A stretch of 64,000 bases of DNA from Anaerolineae bacterium (lineage in GTDB: Bacteria; Chloroflexota; Anaerolineae; Caldilineales; Caldilineaceae). The position numbers and the translations under genes were made by a program. The stretch is from NCBI GenBank assembly GCA_030432295.1, contig JAUIHI010000014.1:62001-126000 (forward strand). Reading direction: 5' to 3'. The notes beneath the pieces were generated by a model. That model ran no database searches. It was not told where the DNA came from and saw nothing but the letters and a program-made list of their open reading frames with translations. Below, piece after piece: positions 7,001-15,657 of the stretch; the first letter of the stretch is position 1, and each line of letters opens with the position of its first letter.

Positions 7001-9412
7001 CTATCCCTCCAATACCAACAAAGGGAGCGAAATGATAAAAGTGGTACCCTCGCCGACAACACTAAAACAACGAATGTCACCCCGGTGTCGGCGAAAGATC
7101 AGTCGACAACCGAATAGTCCACCGCCACGGAGCGCGCTCGATCGGTCCTTTGTACTGAAGCCTAAATCAAAGATACGCGAAAGCAGGTCGGGGGGGATGC
7201 CGGGTCCAGTGTCTACAACACTCACTTTGATCTGACGCTCTTCAATTTGATAACTTAGCGCCAATGTTCCCTCTCCCCGCATCGCCTCACACCCATTCTC
7301 AATAACTGACTGGAAGGCATCGCAAAGTATCTCCTGGTTTCCAGATATCCACAGCGCATGTTTCCAAAGCGGCGGTTTAAACTGAATATTCCCGCTAGGC
7401 AACACCAGTTGACAGGCTTGCTCCACCACGCAGCGTAGATCTAATTGCATAAAAGGTATGTGTCCTAGCCCTGTAATTGCTGTTAGTTTTTCGACCAATC
7501 CGAAGATACTGGCAATACGACGCTGAATCCGATCCAATGCAGTTAACCTGTCAGAGGATAGATCGGTGTCATCACGACGGGCAATATCCAGATTATAGGG
7601 AATATCCCCAATCGCGTTCGAAAGTCGGTGGCTAATGACAAAAGCCACTTCTTGCAGTTCCATTATCCGATCCAACTCCCGCTGGTAGGCTGCTTCCTTC
7701 TCTTTTTCTGTTGCTCGAATATGGGTTTCACTGGCCTCGATCAATCCCATCAACGAATCGCTGGCCCCGCCAACTTCCTGGCTATCGGGCTGGGCCAGCC
7801 AGCGCAAAGCTCCGTCCAGTTCCACCGGGTCGAGCAGACCGCCTGCCCGTTCCAGTTCTTCCCAGCGCTGGGCCGTGGACTCCAGCCGTCGCCGGGTCTG
7901 TTCGGCGGTACGGCGTTCGCCGATCCAGCCGCGCAGCAGCGCCCAGCCGCCGATGAGGGCCTCGTGGGCGATGTCCACCCGGCGTGTCGTCTCACCTTCA
8001 CCCCCGCTGGCGGTGAGCAGGCGGCGGTCGATGAGTGTCTGCAATGTGCTGGCAAAGAGGGCTGGGTCGTCGCCTGTCGCGCGCAGGTCGGTTTCGGCCA
8101 CCTGGCGGCGGGTGTCAGCCCGCCCCTCGCCAAACTGGATCAGGCGCAAAAAGATGCGCCGAGCAATCGGCTGGGCGGTCGTGGGCAGATTACTGTAGAC
8201 CACACTGGCCCGGCGGTCGATGGCAATTTGCAGACCGTTGCGCTCGCCCTCGGCCATGCCCGCGTAGGCCGCGGCGGGCAGGTAGCGCCGGGCCACTCCC
8301 TGCCAGAGCAGACGCAGACACTCCTGCACCAGAGGCAACGCCCCCTTTTCCCCCGCGGCGTCGCCGGTTAGCCGCTCCACCAGCAGGGGATCGACACTCA
8401 CCTCCACCTGGGCCGCGGGCTGCACAATCGCCGCGGCCAGTTCGGCCCGTCCCAGGGGTGGCAGGTCGAGCCGATTGGCCCCGATGGCAGGCCAGAGAGT
8501 GCAATCCATCAGTTCCGGGTAGAAGTCAGCGCGCACGGTGAGCAGAATGTGCAGATTGGGCTGGCCGATGAGGGCTTGCAGGGCATCGAGGAAGGGTTGG
8601 ATTTGGGCAGGATCGGATTGGGTGAAGAGTTCCTCGAATTGGTCGATGAAGAGGAGGGTGCGATTTCCCGGTAGAGGCGCGGACTGTAGAGACGCAAAAT
8701 TTTGCGTCTCTACGCCCAGGGCGGTTAGCGGTTTTGCGCCGGGACGCAGGGTGCAGATGTCCCAACCGCCGCTTCCGAATTGGCGGGAACGGCCCAGGGC
8801 GGGGATGACGCCGGCGTAGACGAGGGAGGATTTGCCGCTGCCCGATGGCCCGATGACGCAGAGGAAGGGGTGCAGGCGCAGGCGCTTGACCGCGTCGGCG
8901 ATCTCCCGGTCCCGGCCAAAGAAGAGGCTTTCCTGCTCGGTCGTAAAGGGGGTCATACCGGGATAGGGGCAGTCGGGAACTTCCTGGGCCGGGGCCAGGG
9001 GCGCATCAAGCAGCCGGGCGATCTTTTCCAGCGCGGCGGGCCAGCGTTCCGGTGTGGTGGCGTCCACCTCTACCTGATGTTTGAGGCGCAGGGGCAGTTC
9101 GACGGGTTGCAGAATCAGCGGCACAACCGGCCAGCTTCCCTCCCGGTTGCCGTGAAAGGTCGCGAGCAGATCGACAAATTCGCCGAAGCGGTCGCCTGTC
9201 CAGGCCGGGCTGAGGACGAGGACGACGTAGCGGCTCTGCACGACAGCCCGCTCGTACTCCTTCAGTAGGGGCACACCGGGCCGGAACTCCTCCTGTGTCA
9301 GGACGTTCAACCCGGATGCGCGTAGGGCATCGAGCAGATAGCCGTCCACCCAGGCTTCATCAGCCGGGGCGTAGGAGAGAAAGATGTCGTAGACGGGCGG
9401 TGATTGGGTCAT
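7001..9412 (-). CDS. TIR - STAND NTPase - histidine-kinase fusion protein
   Basis: An 803-residue cytosolic protein. Residues 7-135 form a TIR-like domain (YDIFLSYAPADEAWV; a Glu in GEFVDLL is a candidate NADase residue). The linker CPYPGMTPFTTEQESLFFGR (148-167) is typical of nSTAND1 ATPases. Walker A is GPSGSGKSS (188-196), Walker B LLFIDQFEE (253-261), and a helical STAND module runs to ~540. Residues 560-585 are a charged coiled coil. The C-terminus is a histidine-kinase core: a phospho-acceptor-like FVISHRLSNAIGDI (His595), N-box IENGCEAM (N706), D-box DTGPGIPP (734-741), F-box FDLGFSTK and G-box GGGLFG. STAND proteins usually carry WD40 or TPR repeats here, so the kinase tail is unusual. 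A role in sensing and triggering a cell-death or defence response is inferred. Confidence 0.85.
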   Translation of the reverse strand: MTQSPPVYDIFLSYAPADEAWVDGYLLDALRASGLNVLTQEEFRPGVPLLKEYERAVVQSRYVVLVLSPAWTGDRFGEFVDLLATFHGNREGSWPVVPLILQPVELPLRLKHQVEVDATTPERWPAALEKIARLLDAPLAPAQEVPDCPYPGMTPFTTEQESLFFGRDREIADAVKRLRLHPFLCVIGPSGSGKSSLVYAGVIPALGRSRQFGSGGWDICTLRPGAKPLTALGVETQNFASLQSAPLPGNRTLLFIDQFEELFTQSDPAQIQPFLDALQALIGQPNLHILLTVRADFYPELMDCTLWPAIGANRLDLPPLGRAELAAAIVQPAAQVEVSVDPLLVERLTGDAAGEKGALPLVQECLRLLWQGVARRYLPAAAYAGMAEGERNGLQIAIDRRASVVYSNLPTTAQPIARRIFLRLIQFGEGRADTRRQVAETDLRATGDDPALFASTLQTLIDRRLLTASGGEGETTRRVDIAHEALIGGWALLRGWIGERRTAEQTRRRLESTAQRWEELERAGGLLDPVELDGALRWLAQPDSQEVGGASDSLMGLIEASETHIRATEKEKEAAYQRELDRIMELQEVAFVISHRLSNAIGDIPYNLDIARRDDTDLSSDRLTALDRIQRRIASIFGLVEKLTAITGLGHIPFMQLDLRCVVEQACQLVLPSGNIQFKPPLWKHALWISGNQEILCDAFQSVIENGCEAMRGEGTLALSYQIEERQIKVSVVDTGPGIPPDLLSRIFDLGFSTKDRSSALRGGGLFGCRLIFRRHRGDIRCFSVVGEGTTFIISLPLLVLEG

Positions 9413-9483
9413 GGCAGGTCGGCGTGGGCTGGTGGCGGGACGGTCTAGCAGTCAGACAGTTTTGATTGGGATTAGCGACGCCA

Positions 9484-9557
9484 GTTGAGCCTGTCGAAAC
9501 CCAGGAGCGGGTCAACGAGAGATCGCCGTCTGAGCCGCTGGTTTCGACAAGCTCAAC
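9484..9557. repeat. Inverted repeat of the TTCGACAAGCTCAAC type
   Basis: 18-bp arms (9484-9501 and 9540-9557) with one mismatch, sharing TTGAGCYTGTCGAAACC. This sequence is widely dispersed in bacterial genomes as an intergenic hairpin. It lies ~75 bp upstream of the TIR-STAND start. Confidence 0.7.
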
Positions 9558-9705
9558 CGACGCTCTCTGACTGCATTGATACGATCTGTGCTCCTGGGCA
9601 GCAAGTCAGGCAGTCACTGTCGCCATCATACAGCTTTCTGACGTGGGGAGCAAGCGGAGGAAACAGGACAGATTACGGAAACTGTCGAGTGCCGATCAGG
9701 CAGTT

Positions 9706-9859
9706 CCCATGCAAGCCCCGTTCAGGGGGCGTCGCTCGATAGCCCGGTCGCTTTAGGGCCGGGCGGCGTACGGCCTCCAAAACGGGGCGGGAGTTCGATT
9801 CCGGGAATCGGCCAGAAAAGTAGGCAGGCCGCGAGAATTCGTGGCCGATTCCCGGAATC
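9706..9859. repeat. Nested structured intergenic element ending in an 18-bp perfect hairpin
   Basis: GCCCCGTT near 9716 pairs with AACGGGGC near 9781, and inside it GCCCGG pairs with CCGGGC. Immediately after, 9797-9814 and 9842-9859 are exact inverted copies (GATTCCGGGAATCGGCCA). The rest of the 9413-9869 gap holds no gene that I can see. This could be a structured RNA, a transposon end or the terminator of the gene at 9870. Confidence 0.5.
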
Positions 9860-9869
9860 AGGTGTTCGC

Positions 9870-11951
9870 TCAACAGCTATCCGACAGCCAGATGATGGTT
9901 ATCCGATCTACCCGGGCCGACTGGCCGATGTTCTTGACCATAATTTCAAAGCCGTAGCCGTTGGAGGCTCGGCCCGGCCAGCAGAAGGTGTATTCGCCGG
10001 GCAGGTTCAGCCGCTGCTTGCCAAAGGAGAAGTTCTCCTGGGCTGGGCCGTAGTCGGTCGCGCCCGCATCCACTGGACCACTCCCTTCCAGCCGCACCCG
10101 GTAGAGTCCGTTTAAGATGTTGGGATAGTCCCCCGACCGGCAGTAGGGGCCGTAGACCAGCCGCTGGTCAAAGGCGCAGTTGTCGCCAAAGCCGCAATCC
10201 GTGCGGAAACGGCTGCACAGTTGGTTGCTGCTGCGGGGGTCGCCGTCGTAGAGGACGAAGGGACTTTGGGCGCCGCCGCCGTTGGAGCCACCGCGTAGAT
10301 CAACTGTAAAATCGGTACTCCAGTTTCCCGTGTCACCGCTGTTTTTCAGGAAGACCGTCACCTGTATGTTGTAGCTTCCCTTTTCAATCTGAATACCCGT
10401 ACTGGGCCATTTGGCCCCGGGGCTGAGGGTGAGCACATTGCAGTTGGGTTCACCGCCGCCAAAGGAGCAGTAGCCCGCGACATTTTCCCGCTGGGTGTGG
10501 ACCGTGCGGAAGTCGCCAAACTGCTCCTGAATCTCAAACTCCACGTGATCGATACCGTCGCCGTCCCGGTTGCCTTCGTCGGGGTCCCAGACAAAGGCAC
10601 GGAAATAGAGGCTGCGGCTGAAAGACGGATTGTCGGACGAGCCGGTGAACATCGAAATGTCAGCCACCAGCGAGCCATTCAGACCCGCACCGCCTCCACC
10701 GCCGATGCCGATCTCTGTGGGCGGGGTGGGGATGCGGGCGATGGGCGCGGTAGTCGGCGTAGACGTGGGCGTTGCTGTGGCGGGCCGTGTGGGCGTGGGT
10801 GGGATTACCCCCAGCCGCAGGCTGGAGACGGCTTTCGAGCAGACCACATATTGGGTGGCCCCACTCACCCAGCCGTTGAGTCCGGTGTCCGGGTCTTCGA
10901 TCTGCACCCACGTGGATGTGGCGTTGCGGGCCACCATTTCCACAACCGTTCCCCGGCGCAGTGAGCCGATGGGCGGCGTATATTCTGTGCCGGGGCCGTA
11001 GCGCACGTTGAGGGTGGAGGATTGGACCTCACAGGTGTCTGCGGAGGCAACGGGTGTCCTGGTGGGGGTCCGGGTCCGGGTAGGCGTTCGGGAAGGGGTC
11101 CGAGTCCGTGTGGGGGTGCGGGTCGCGCTCCCGGACGAGCGGACTGTGCGGGTAGCCGTCGGTGTTCGGGTAGCCGTTGGCCGGCTAGACCCGGCAGCGG
11201 AGCCGTCGCCCGCAGCCAGATCGAACGACAGGCTATAGGCGCCCGCGTCCAGCCGGGTGGCCCCAGAGACCAGAATTGTATAGTTGCCGGAGGCAGGCAG
11301 GACGAAATCGGCGATCTCGGCGTCGCTGGAACGCCCGCTGTTGTCGTCGTAGGCCAGAAGCTCATCGTCGCCGCTGCGGTAGAGTTCCACATAGGCGTCG
11401 AAGTCATCGCTGATGGCCTGGACCGTCACCACATCCCCCGCGCAGCCCCGAAAGCCCCAGGCCGCAAGCTGGCGTGTACGGATCGTGCTAGTCATTGTGG
11501 CGCCGGGCGCGATCAGCCCGTCCACATCCTCCTGTTTGGCCGAGCCGCTGGTGTCGAGAGTCAATTCGTAGAGACCCCGATCCGTGCGCCGTCGGGCTGC
11601 GGCGATGAGCAGATAGCTTCCCGAATCTTCCACCACAAAGCCGTCGATCTGGGCGTTGTCGTCTGCGCCGTCGGCCTCGACCAGCGGCTTCACTCCGTCG
11701 GTGGCGTAGAGTTCCAGATAGGGGGTGAATTTGTCGCTCTGCATCGTAACAGTAATGGCGTTGCCCGCGCAGGCGGTGAAGAGCCATTCGTCGCCGGCAG
11801 CGTTCTTAATATCGCCGCTGGCAGGCAGACCCGCAGTCAGAATCATCGGCTCCTGTGCCTGGGCCGATAGCCGGGTCATCCCCCACAGGAGCAACCCACC
11901 CAGCAAGGCGGTCAGCAACAGAGCAATTGAGCGTGTTGGTCTGATTGTCAT
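9870..11951 (-). CDS. Secreted PPC-domain/SH3b protein with Thr-Pro-Arg linkers
   Basis: 693 residues. An N-terminal signal peptide (hydrophobic 8-25, ALLLTALLGGLLLWGM) is followed by two bacterial pre-peptidase C-terminal-like (PPC) beta domains (~35-130 and ~140-250; both have YLELY/YVELY and GSYLL/GNYTIL strands). Then comes a low-complexity TPTRTRTPT linker, an SH3b domain (~310-375; STLNVRYGPG, GWVSG), a second Pro/Thr linker, and a novel ~250-residue C-terminal beta-rich domain with several cysteines that may form disulfides. Its ATG overlaps the stop of the upstream TPR gene (ATGA), so translation is coupled. PPC and SH3b domains suggest binding to cell-wall or surface ligands outside the membrane. 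Confidence 0.85.
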   Translation of the reverse strand: MTIRPTRSIALLLTALLGGLLLWGMTRLSAQAQEPMILTAGLPASGDIKNAAGDEWLFTACAGNAITVTMQSDKFTPYLELYATDGVKPLVEADGADDNAQIDGFVVEDSGSYLLIAAARRRTDRGLYELTLDTSGSAKQEDVDGLIAPGATMTSTIRTRQLAAWGFRGCAGDVVTVQAISDDFDAYVELYRSGDDELLAYDDNSGRSSDAEIADFVLPASGNYTILVSGATRLDAGAYSLSFDLAAGDGSAAGSSRPTATRTPTATRTVRSSGSATRTPTRTRTPSRTPTRTRTPTRTPVASADTCEVQSSTLNVRYGPGTEYTPPIGSLRRGTVVEMVARNATSTWVQIEDPDTGLNGWVSGATQYVVCSKAVSSLRLGVIPPTPTRPATATPTSTPTTAPIARIPTPPTEIGIGGGGGAGLNGSLVADISMFTGSSDNPSFSRSLYFRAFVWDPDEGNRDGDGIDHVEFEIQEQFGDFRTVHTQRENVAGYCSFGGGEPNCNVLTLSPGAKWPSTGIQIEKGSYNIQVTVFLKNSGDTGNWSTDFTVDLRGGSNGGGAQSPFVLYDGDPRSSNQLCSRFRTDCGFGDNCAFDQRLVYGPYCRSGDYPNILNGLYRVRLEGSGPVDAGATDYGPAQENFSFGKQRLNLPGEYTFCWPGRASNGYGFEIMVKNIGQSARVDRITIIWLSDSC

Positions 11952-13651
11952 TCTCCGTTTCCTTCCTCTTCAAGCGCCTGCTTTGCTGTCTCGGCGCTAT
12001 CGCGATAGGGCACACAACTGCATTCCAGGACTTTCTTCTGAAAGACCGGATAGCCGAGGGTGGCCTCTTTCTGGTCGATACAGGCCTGATACGCCCAGAC
12101 AGTATCGCCCAACAGGGCGATTGTGCGCGCTCTGGCGGCTGCGGCCTCGTCTGCTTTGCCCGCTTCTGTAGCCAGGAAATCATCCACCGAGGCCAGATGG
12201 GCCTGCAAACGGTAGGTCAGCCCCAGCCCCATCTGGGACCAGGCAAAATAGACCGGCGACTCCTCCACCGGGAAGGCGGTCACGGCTGTTTGCAATTGCC
12301 CCGCTGCGCTGGACAGGGCCTGACCAGCCGGTTCGTACTGCTGCTCAAAAATGCGGGCCAACCCTAACACCCGGTAGGCCAGCCCCAAATTCATATGCAC
12401 ATATGGCTCAATCGGCGGCCAGAAGGAGGTGGGAGCGAGCCGGGCAGCCGCTTCCAGATAGGCCACTGCCTGCTGGGCGTCGGCAGCCGCGCCTTCCAGT
12501 GTCTCCGCCGCGGCTTCGATATTTTTGACAGACGTGCAGGCCGCTTCCTCCGCGCTCAGCTCCCGTCCTTGCACGAAGTAGAGTTGCGCCCGGTCCATAT
12601 AAGTCAGGCCAAGCAGTGCATAGCCGTTCACATAGTCCGGGTTGATGGCAATGGCCGTCTCTCCGGCCCGGATGGCCTCTTCAAATTCTCTGGAGAAAAG
12701 CGCGGCCCGCCCTAGAAAGAAGTAGAGTATCTCCTTGCCGTCGGCCGCGGGCCAATTGGTTAGCCGCTGCTCGGCTTCCTGCAGAATTTTCAGGGCCGTT
12801 TCCGGCTGATTGGCAAAGTCGTAGGAGAAGGCCTGGGTCAGCCAAAAGACCACCCCACTGCGCAGGTTGAGAGCGGGGGTCATCTGGAGTTTGGCCGTGG
12901 ATTCGTGGCGGGGATCGTCCAGGGGCACATCGGCGGCAATCGTCGCGCCCATCTGGTGGCTGCCCGTGGCCGCGTCCGGTTCGTCGGCAATGGCCGGGGA
13001 ATTGTAATAGAACTCCAGCACCAGCCCTTCCGGGGAGCCGTCGGGGGTCAAATAGCCGTAGATGACGATATTGGCGTTGATGCGTCGGGCCAGGGCCGCG
13101 GCCGCGTCCGAGCGTTCTTTGGGCGTTGGGCCTTCGATCACCCCAAAATGGACATTCTTCTCGCCCTGCTCGGCTGGCATTGTGTCGTGCCAGATCAGCA
13201 CGTCACTGACGGGTGTGCGGCTAGCTTCGCCCGGAGAAGCGCTTCTGATCCCTTCGTATTGGGTGGTCAGTTCCTCATACATCGCCGCGCTCAGGTCGGC
13301 GCCGAGGGCCGAACTTTTCATCTCTCCGTTTTGGAGCAGCCCAAAATCGGCCACAGCGATGTTCAGGCTACCCCGCATCTGCCACGGGTTCCACATCGGC
13401 TCGGCCAGGGGATAGAGAAAATAGCCAGCAATGACCAGCACCGCCAGGGCAATCACCAGCACATACGGCGTGATGTTGCGACCACCCACATTGAGCTGGA
13501 AGATATTCTTGCCCACGGCCACATTCTGGCTGCCCTCGCCCACCTGGGCGATGACCACATCCCGCCGGGCCAGGTCGCGTACCCGCTGCCACTGGGCACG
13601 CAGCCAATTCTGTTGCTCCGGGCCGTTCGATTGCGGGCTGTTCTCGCTCAT
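11948..13651 (-). CDS. Membrane-anchored TPR protein with adaptor motif
   Basis: 567 residues. Residues 1-60 are cytosolic and contain VGEGSQNVAVGKNI (37-50), almost identical to a motif in the adjacent CHAT protease. A single transmembrane helix follows (~62-81, YVLVIALAVLVIAGYFLY). Next is an alpha/beta domain (NIAVADFG...VIYGYLT) reminiscent of FlgO/CsgG-like folds, then TPR-type helices from ~270 (ALKILQEAEQRL, AIRAGETAIAINPDYVNGYALLG) to the end. The stop overlaps the start of the secreted PPC/SH3b gene by four bases. It probably links a cytosolic partner to the outside of the cell; the functional link to the CHAT protease is inferred from the motif and gene order. Confidence 0.85.
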   Translation of the reverse strand: MSENSPQSNGPEQQNWLRAQWQRVRDLARRDVVIAQVGEGSQNVAVGKNIFQLNVGGRNITPYVLVIALAVLVIAGYFLYPLAEPMWNPWQMRGSLNIAVADFGLLQNGEMKSSALGADLSAAMYEELTTQYEGIRSASPGEASRTPVSDVLIWHDTMPAEQGEKNVHFGVIEGPTPKERSDAAAALARRINANIVIYGYLTPDGSPEGLVLEFYYNSPAIADEPDAATGSHQMGATIAADVPLDDPRHESTAKLQMTPALNLRSGVVFWLTQAFSYDFANQPETALKILQEAEQRLTNWPAADGKEILYFFLGRAALFSREFEEAIRAGETAIAINPDYVNGYALLGLTYMDRAQLYFVQGRELSAEEAACTSVKNIEAAAETLEGAAADAQQAVAYLEAAARLAPTSFWPPIEPYVHMNLGLAYRVLGLARIFEQQYEPAGQALSSAAGQLQTAVTAFPVEESPVYFAWSQMGLGLTYRLQAHLASVDDFLATEAGKADEAAAARARTIALLGDTVWAYQACIDQKEATLGYPVFQKKVLECSCVPYRDSAETAKQALEEEGNGE

Positions 13652-13679
13652 TGTTTGTCGCTATCTGTATCAGAAAGGA

Positions 13680-13829
13680 GCCACTGATGAACACTGATAA
13701 ACGCGGATGGGTACAGACTCGATATAGGGCCAGCGCTGGTCAAAGCTGAGCAGTCATCAAAATCTGCGTCTGCTATCAGAGTTCATCAGTGTGCATCAGT
13801 GGCTCAAATGGCTCTTGCGGTAGAGCCAC
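13680..13829. repeat. Palindromic ~10-bp-phased repeat element abutting the CHAT gene end
   Basis: CACTGATGAACACTGATAAACGCGG on the left is mirrored by TTCATCAGTG/GCATCAGTGG units at 13781-13800. The terminal hairpin GTGGCTC (13799-13805) with GAGCCAC (13823-13829) overlaps the last codons and the stop of the CHAT gene, so the repeat encodes its final residues. Confidence 0.8.
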
Positions 13830-15420
13830 CAAAGCGCTTGCGCAGCCATTCCACCGCTCTCTCACCGGCCCGGCCCACCACACGACCGACCGCAGGTGTG
13901 GCGAAGAGACCAGTCAATACTTCGGCCAGTTCGGGCAGATTGTCCAGCAGCCAGTCGCCGATTTGGGTGATGGTGCTGGCGCTGGGGGTTTCGCTCTCGT
14001 CCACTTTGGAGAGTTCACCCCGCAACAGTTGCAGTTGAAACTGGGCCATCTGGGCCTTCATCCCGTCGATCTGCCCCTGTTTAGCCGCCAGCGCAGCCTC
14101 GACCCCGGCCAACTGTTGACCGATAATCTCTTTGTCGTCGGGGGTCGGCTCGCCCAGCATTTCGTAGACTGTCTGGGTGATATTCTTGCCGACCGCCACA
14201 TTTTTGGACCCCGCGCCCACATTGGCGATGATAAAGTCACCGCCGCCGAAGTCGGAGACATTGATGCCCCCCACGGACGCATTCTGATCCCCAACTTTAT
14301 TCCACCACGGCTCTTGTTTTTTTTCAGCCACAGCCTCACCCTCATTCTCTGTTTGTAGTGAAAAGAGTCGTCCCTCTTCGCAGCGGATGAAAAGCGCGGG
14401 TGTGGCCCACTCCTGATTCCCGGCGGTGGAGAGGGCGATTCTGGCCTGGGCCAGGGCTGCCTCCACGGGGTAGTCCGCGGCCACAGCCTCGTAGAAAGCG
14501 CCTGCCAGCAGCGACGCCGCGCCATCCGAAATTTCCCGCTGCATGGCAATGGCGGCGGGGATGCCCTGCTGCACAAGGGTCTGGGCCACACCGCTGAAGA
14601 CGTCGGCCTGGGAGCCGATGGCCCCTTCACAGGCATTGAGAAAGACCAGGCGCAGGGAGCGGTGGTTGCGCAGGAGCGTTGCCACATCCGACGCCGCCAC
14701 CAGCGACGCGTGGCCGTCGTTGTCAGCGAAGACCATCCCGCCCGTCTCGCTCTGCCCGTCGTAAAGGCCGTGGCCGACAAAATGCAGAATGTGCGCTGGT
14801 TCCTGGAGCAGCCTTCGGCGCAGCCCGTCCAGGGTGGACGATGCCAGCCGCTCCAGCACCAGACCGCCGGACGCCTGCAACGGGGCCAGGGCTTCGCTCA
14901 GCCCAGCCCACTCCTGTTCCACATCCAGCCCCTCCATATCCGCCGGACTGACCAGCACAGCCAGCATCCGCAGGGGCGGCTGCACGTGCAGGACCTCCGG
15001 TTCGGGCAGATTCAGGGCCAGATAGCGCACGAGTTGGGTGCGTTCGTCCAGGGCCAGAAAGAGCCGGGCCCCGGCATCGTAGAGCAGTTCCCAGGGTAGG
15101 GCCGCCAGTTCGGGGGTTCGATTCAGGCGCAGATTGAGGCGCAGGCCGTCGCCGTCGTCGATGCGGGCCATGCTGCTGTGCAGGGCAGTCCCGATGGGTC
15201 CAGAAAAGAGGGCGCCGAAGAGGGCCGCGCCCAGCCAGCGCACCTGTTCGGCGTCCGGGTGGCCGCTCTGCCAACCATCGATGTCCGCCTGGGTCAGGGG
15301 CAAGGCGAAGGCATCCTCGGCCTGACCGACCGGCGAGCGCAGCACTTCCACCCGGTAGCCGCCCCGGTCGTCATAGGCAAAGGAGATGTCAAAAGGGCGG
15401 TAATGACCGGTGAAAGGCAT
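13804..15420 (-). CDS. CHAT-domain caspase-like protease with C-terminal adaptor motif
   Basis: 538 residues from the ATG at 15420, chosen because the protein then begins like its paralogue at 17153 (a beta-rich N-domain, GGYRVEVLRSPVG). The CHAT (caspase HetF-associated with TPRs) fold carries the catalytic pair: His217 in HFVGHGLYD and Cys264 in FLNACEGA. The start of the CHAT core is marked by ELAALPWELLYD. After the protease, residues ~375-415 hold glycine-rich strands ending in VGAGSKNVAVGKNI, shared with the membrane TPR protein encoded next. A predicted coiled coil (~420-475) and a helical tail follow. It is probably a cytosolic cysteine protease activated by a partner. The last residues (GGSTARAI) come from a dispersed repeat. 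Confidence 0.88.
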   Translation of the reverse strand: MPFTGHYRPFDISFAYDDRGGYRVEVLRSPVGQAEDAFALPLTQADIDGWQSGHPDAEQVRWLGAALFGALFSGPIGTALHSSMARIDDGDGLRLNLRLNRTPELAALPWELLYDAGARLFLALDERTQLVRYLALNLPEPEVLHVQPPLRMLAVLVSPADMEGLDVEQEWAGLSEALAPLQASGGLVLERLASSTLDGLRRRLLQEPAHILHFVGHGLYDGQSETGGMVFADNDGHASLVAASDVATLLRNHRSLRLVFLNACEGAIGSQADVFSGVAQTLVQQGIPAAIAMQREISDGAASLLAGAFYEAVAADYPVEAALAQARIALSTAGNQEWATPALFIRCEEGRLFSLQTENEGEAVAEKKQEPWWNKVGDQNASVGGINVSDFGGGDFIIANVGAGSKNVAVGKNITQTVYEMLGEPTPDDKEIIGQQLAGVEAALAAKQGQIDGMKAQMAQFQLQLLRGELSKVDESETPSASTITQIGDWLLDNLPELAEVLTGLFATPAVGRVVGRAGERAVEWLRKRFGGSTARAI

Positions 15421-15657
15421 TGGGCGGTAGTCCCCTGAAATGTGCGGCGAACAGCCGATAGCGGATAGTGACAGCGTAACACACTCCGGGCACGGAGACA
15501 ACCGGTGCAAAAGTGGGCCATTGGCCAAACGAGTGCTTGTACATCAACCCACACCTGGCTGGTGAAAGCGTTCCACCTTCCGCTTTGACGATCCATCGCG
15601 TCCGGGTCTACAATGGGTGGCGGTATCGAACCAATCACTCCACCCAGCGAGAACCCT

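Noticed and set aside
11045-11195. Tandem short repeats considered as a CRISPR or minisatellite
   Set aside because: They encode the TPTRT linker of a secreted protein and have no spacers.
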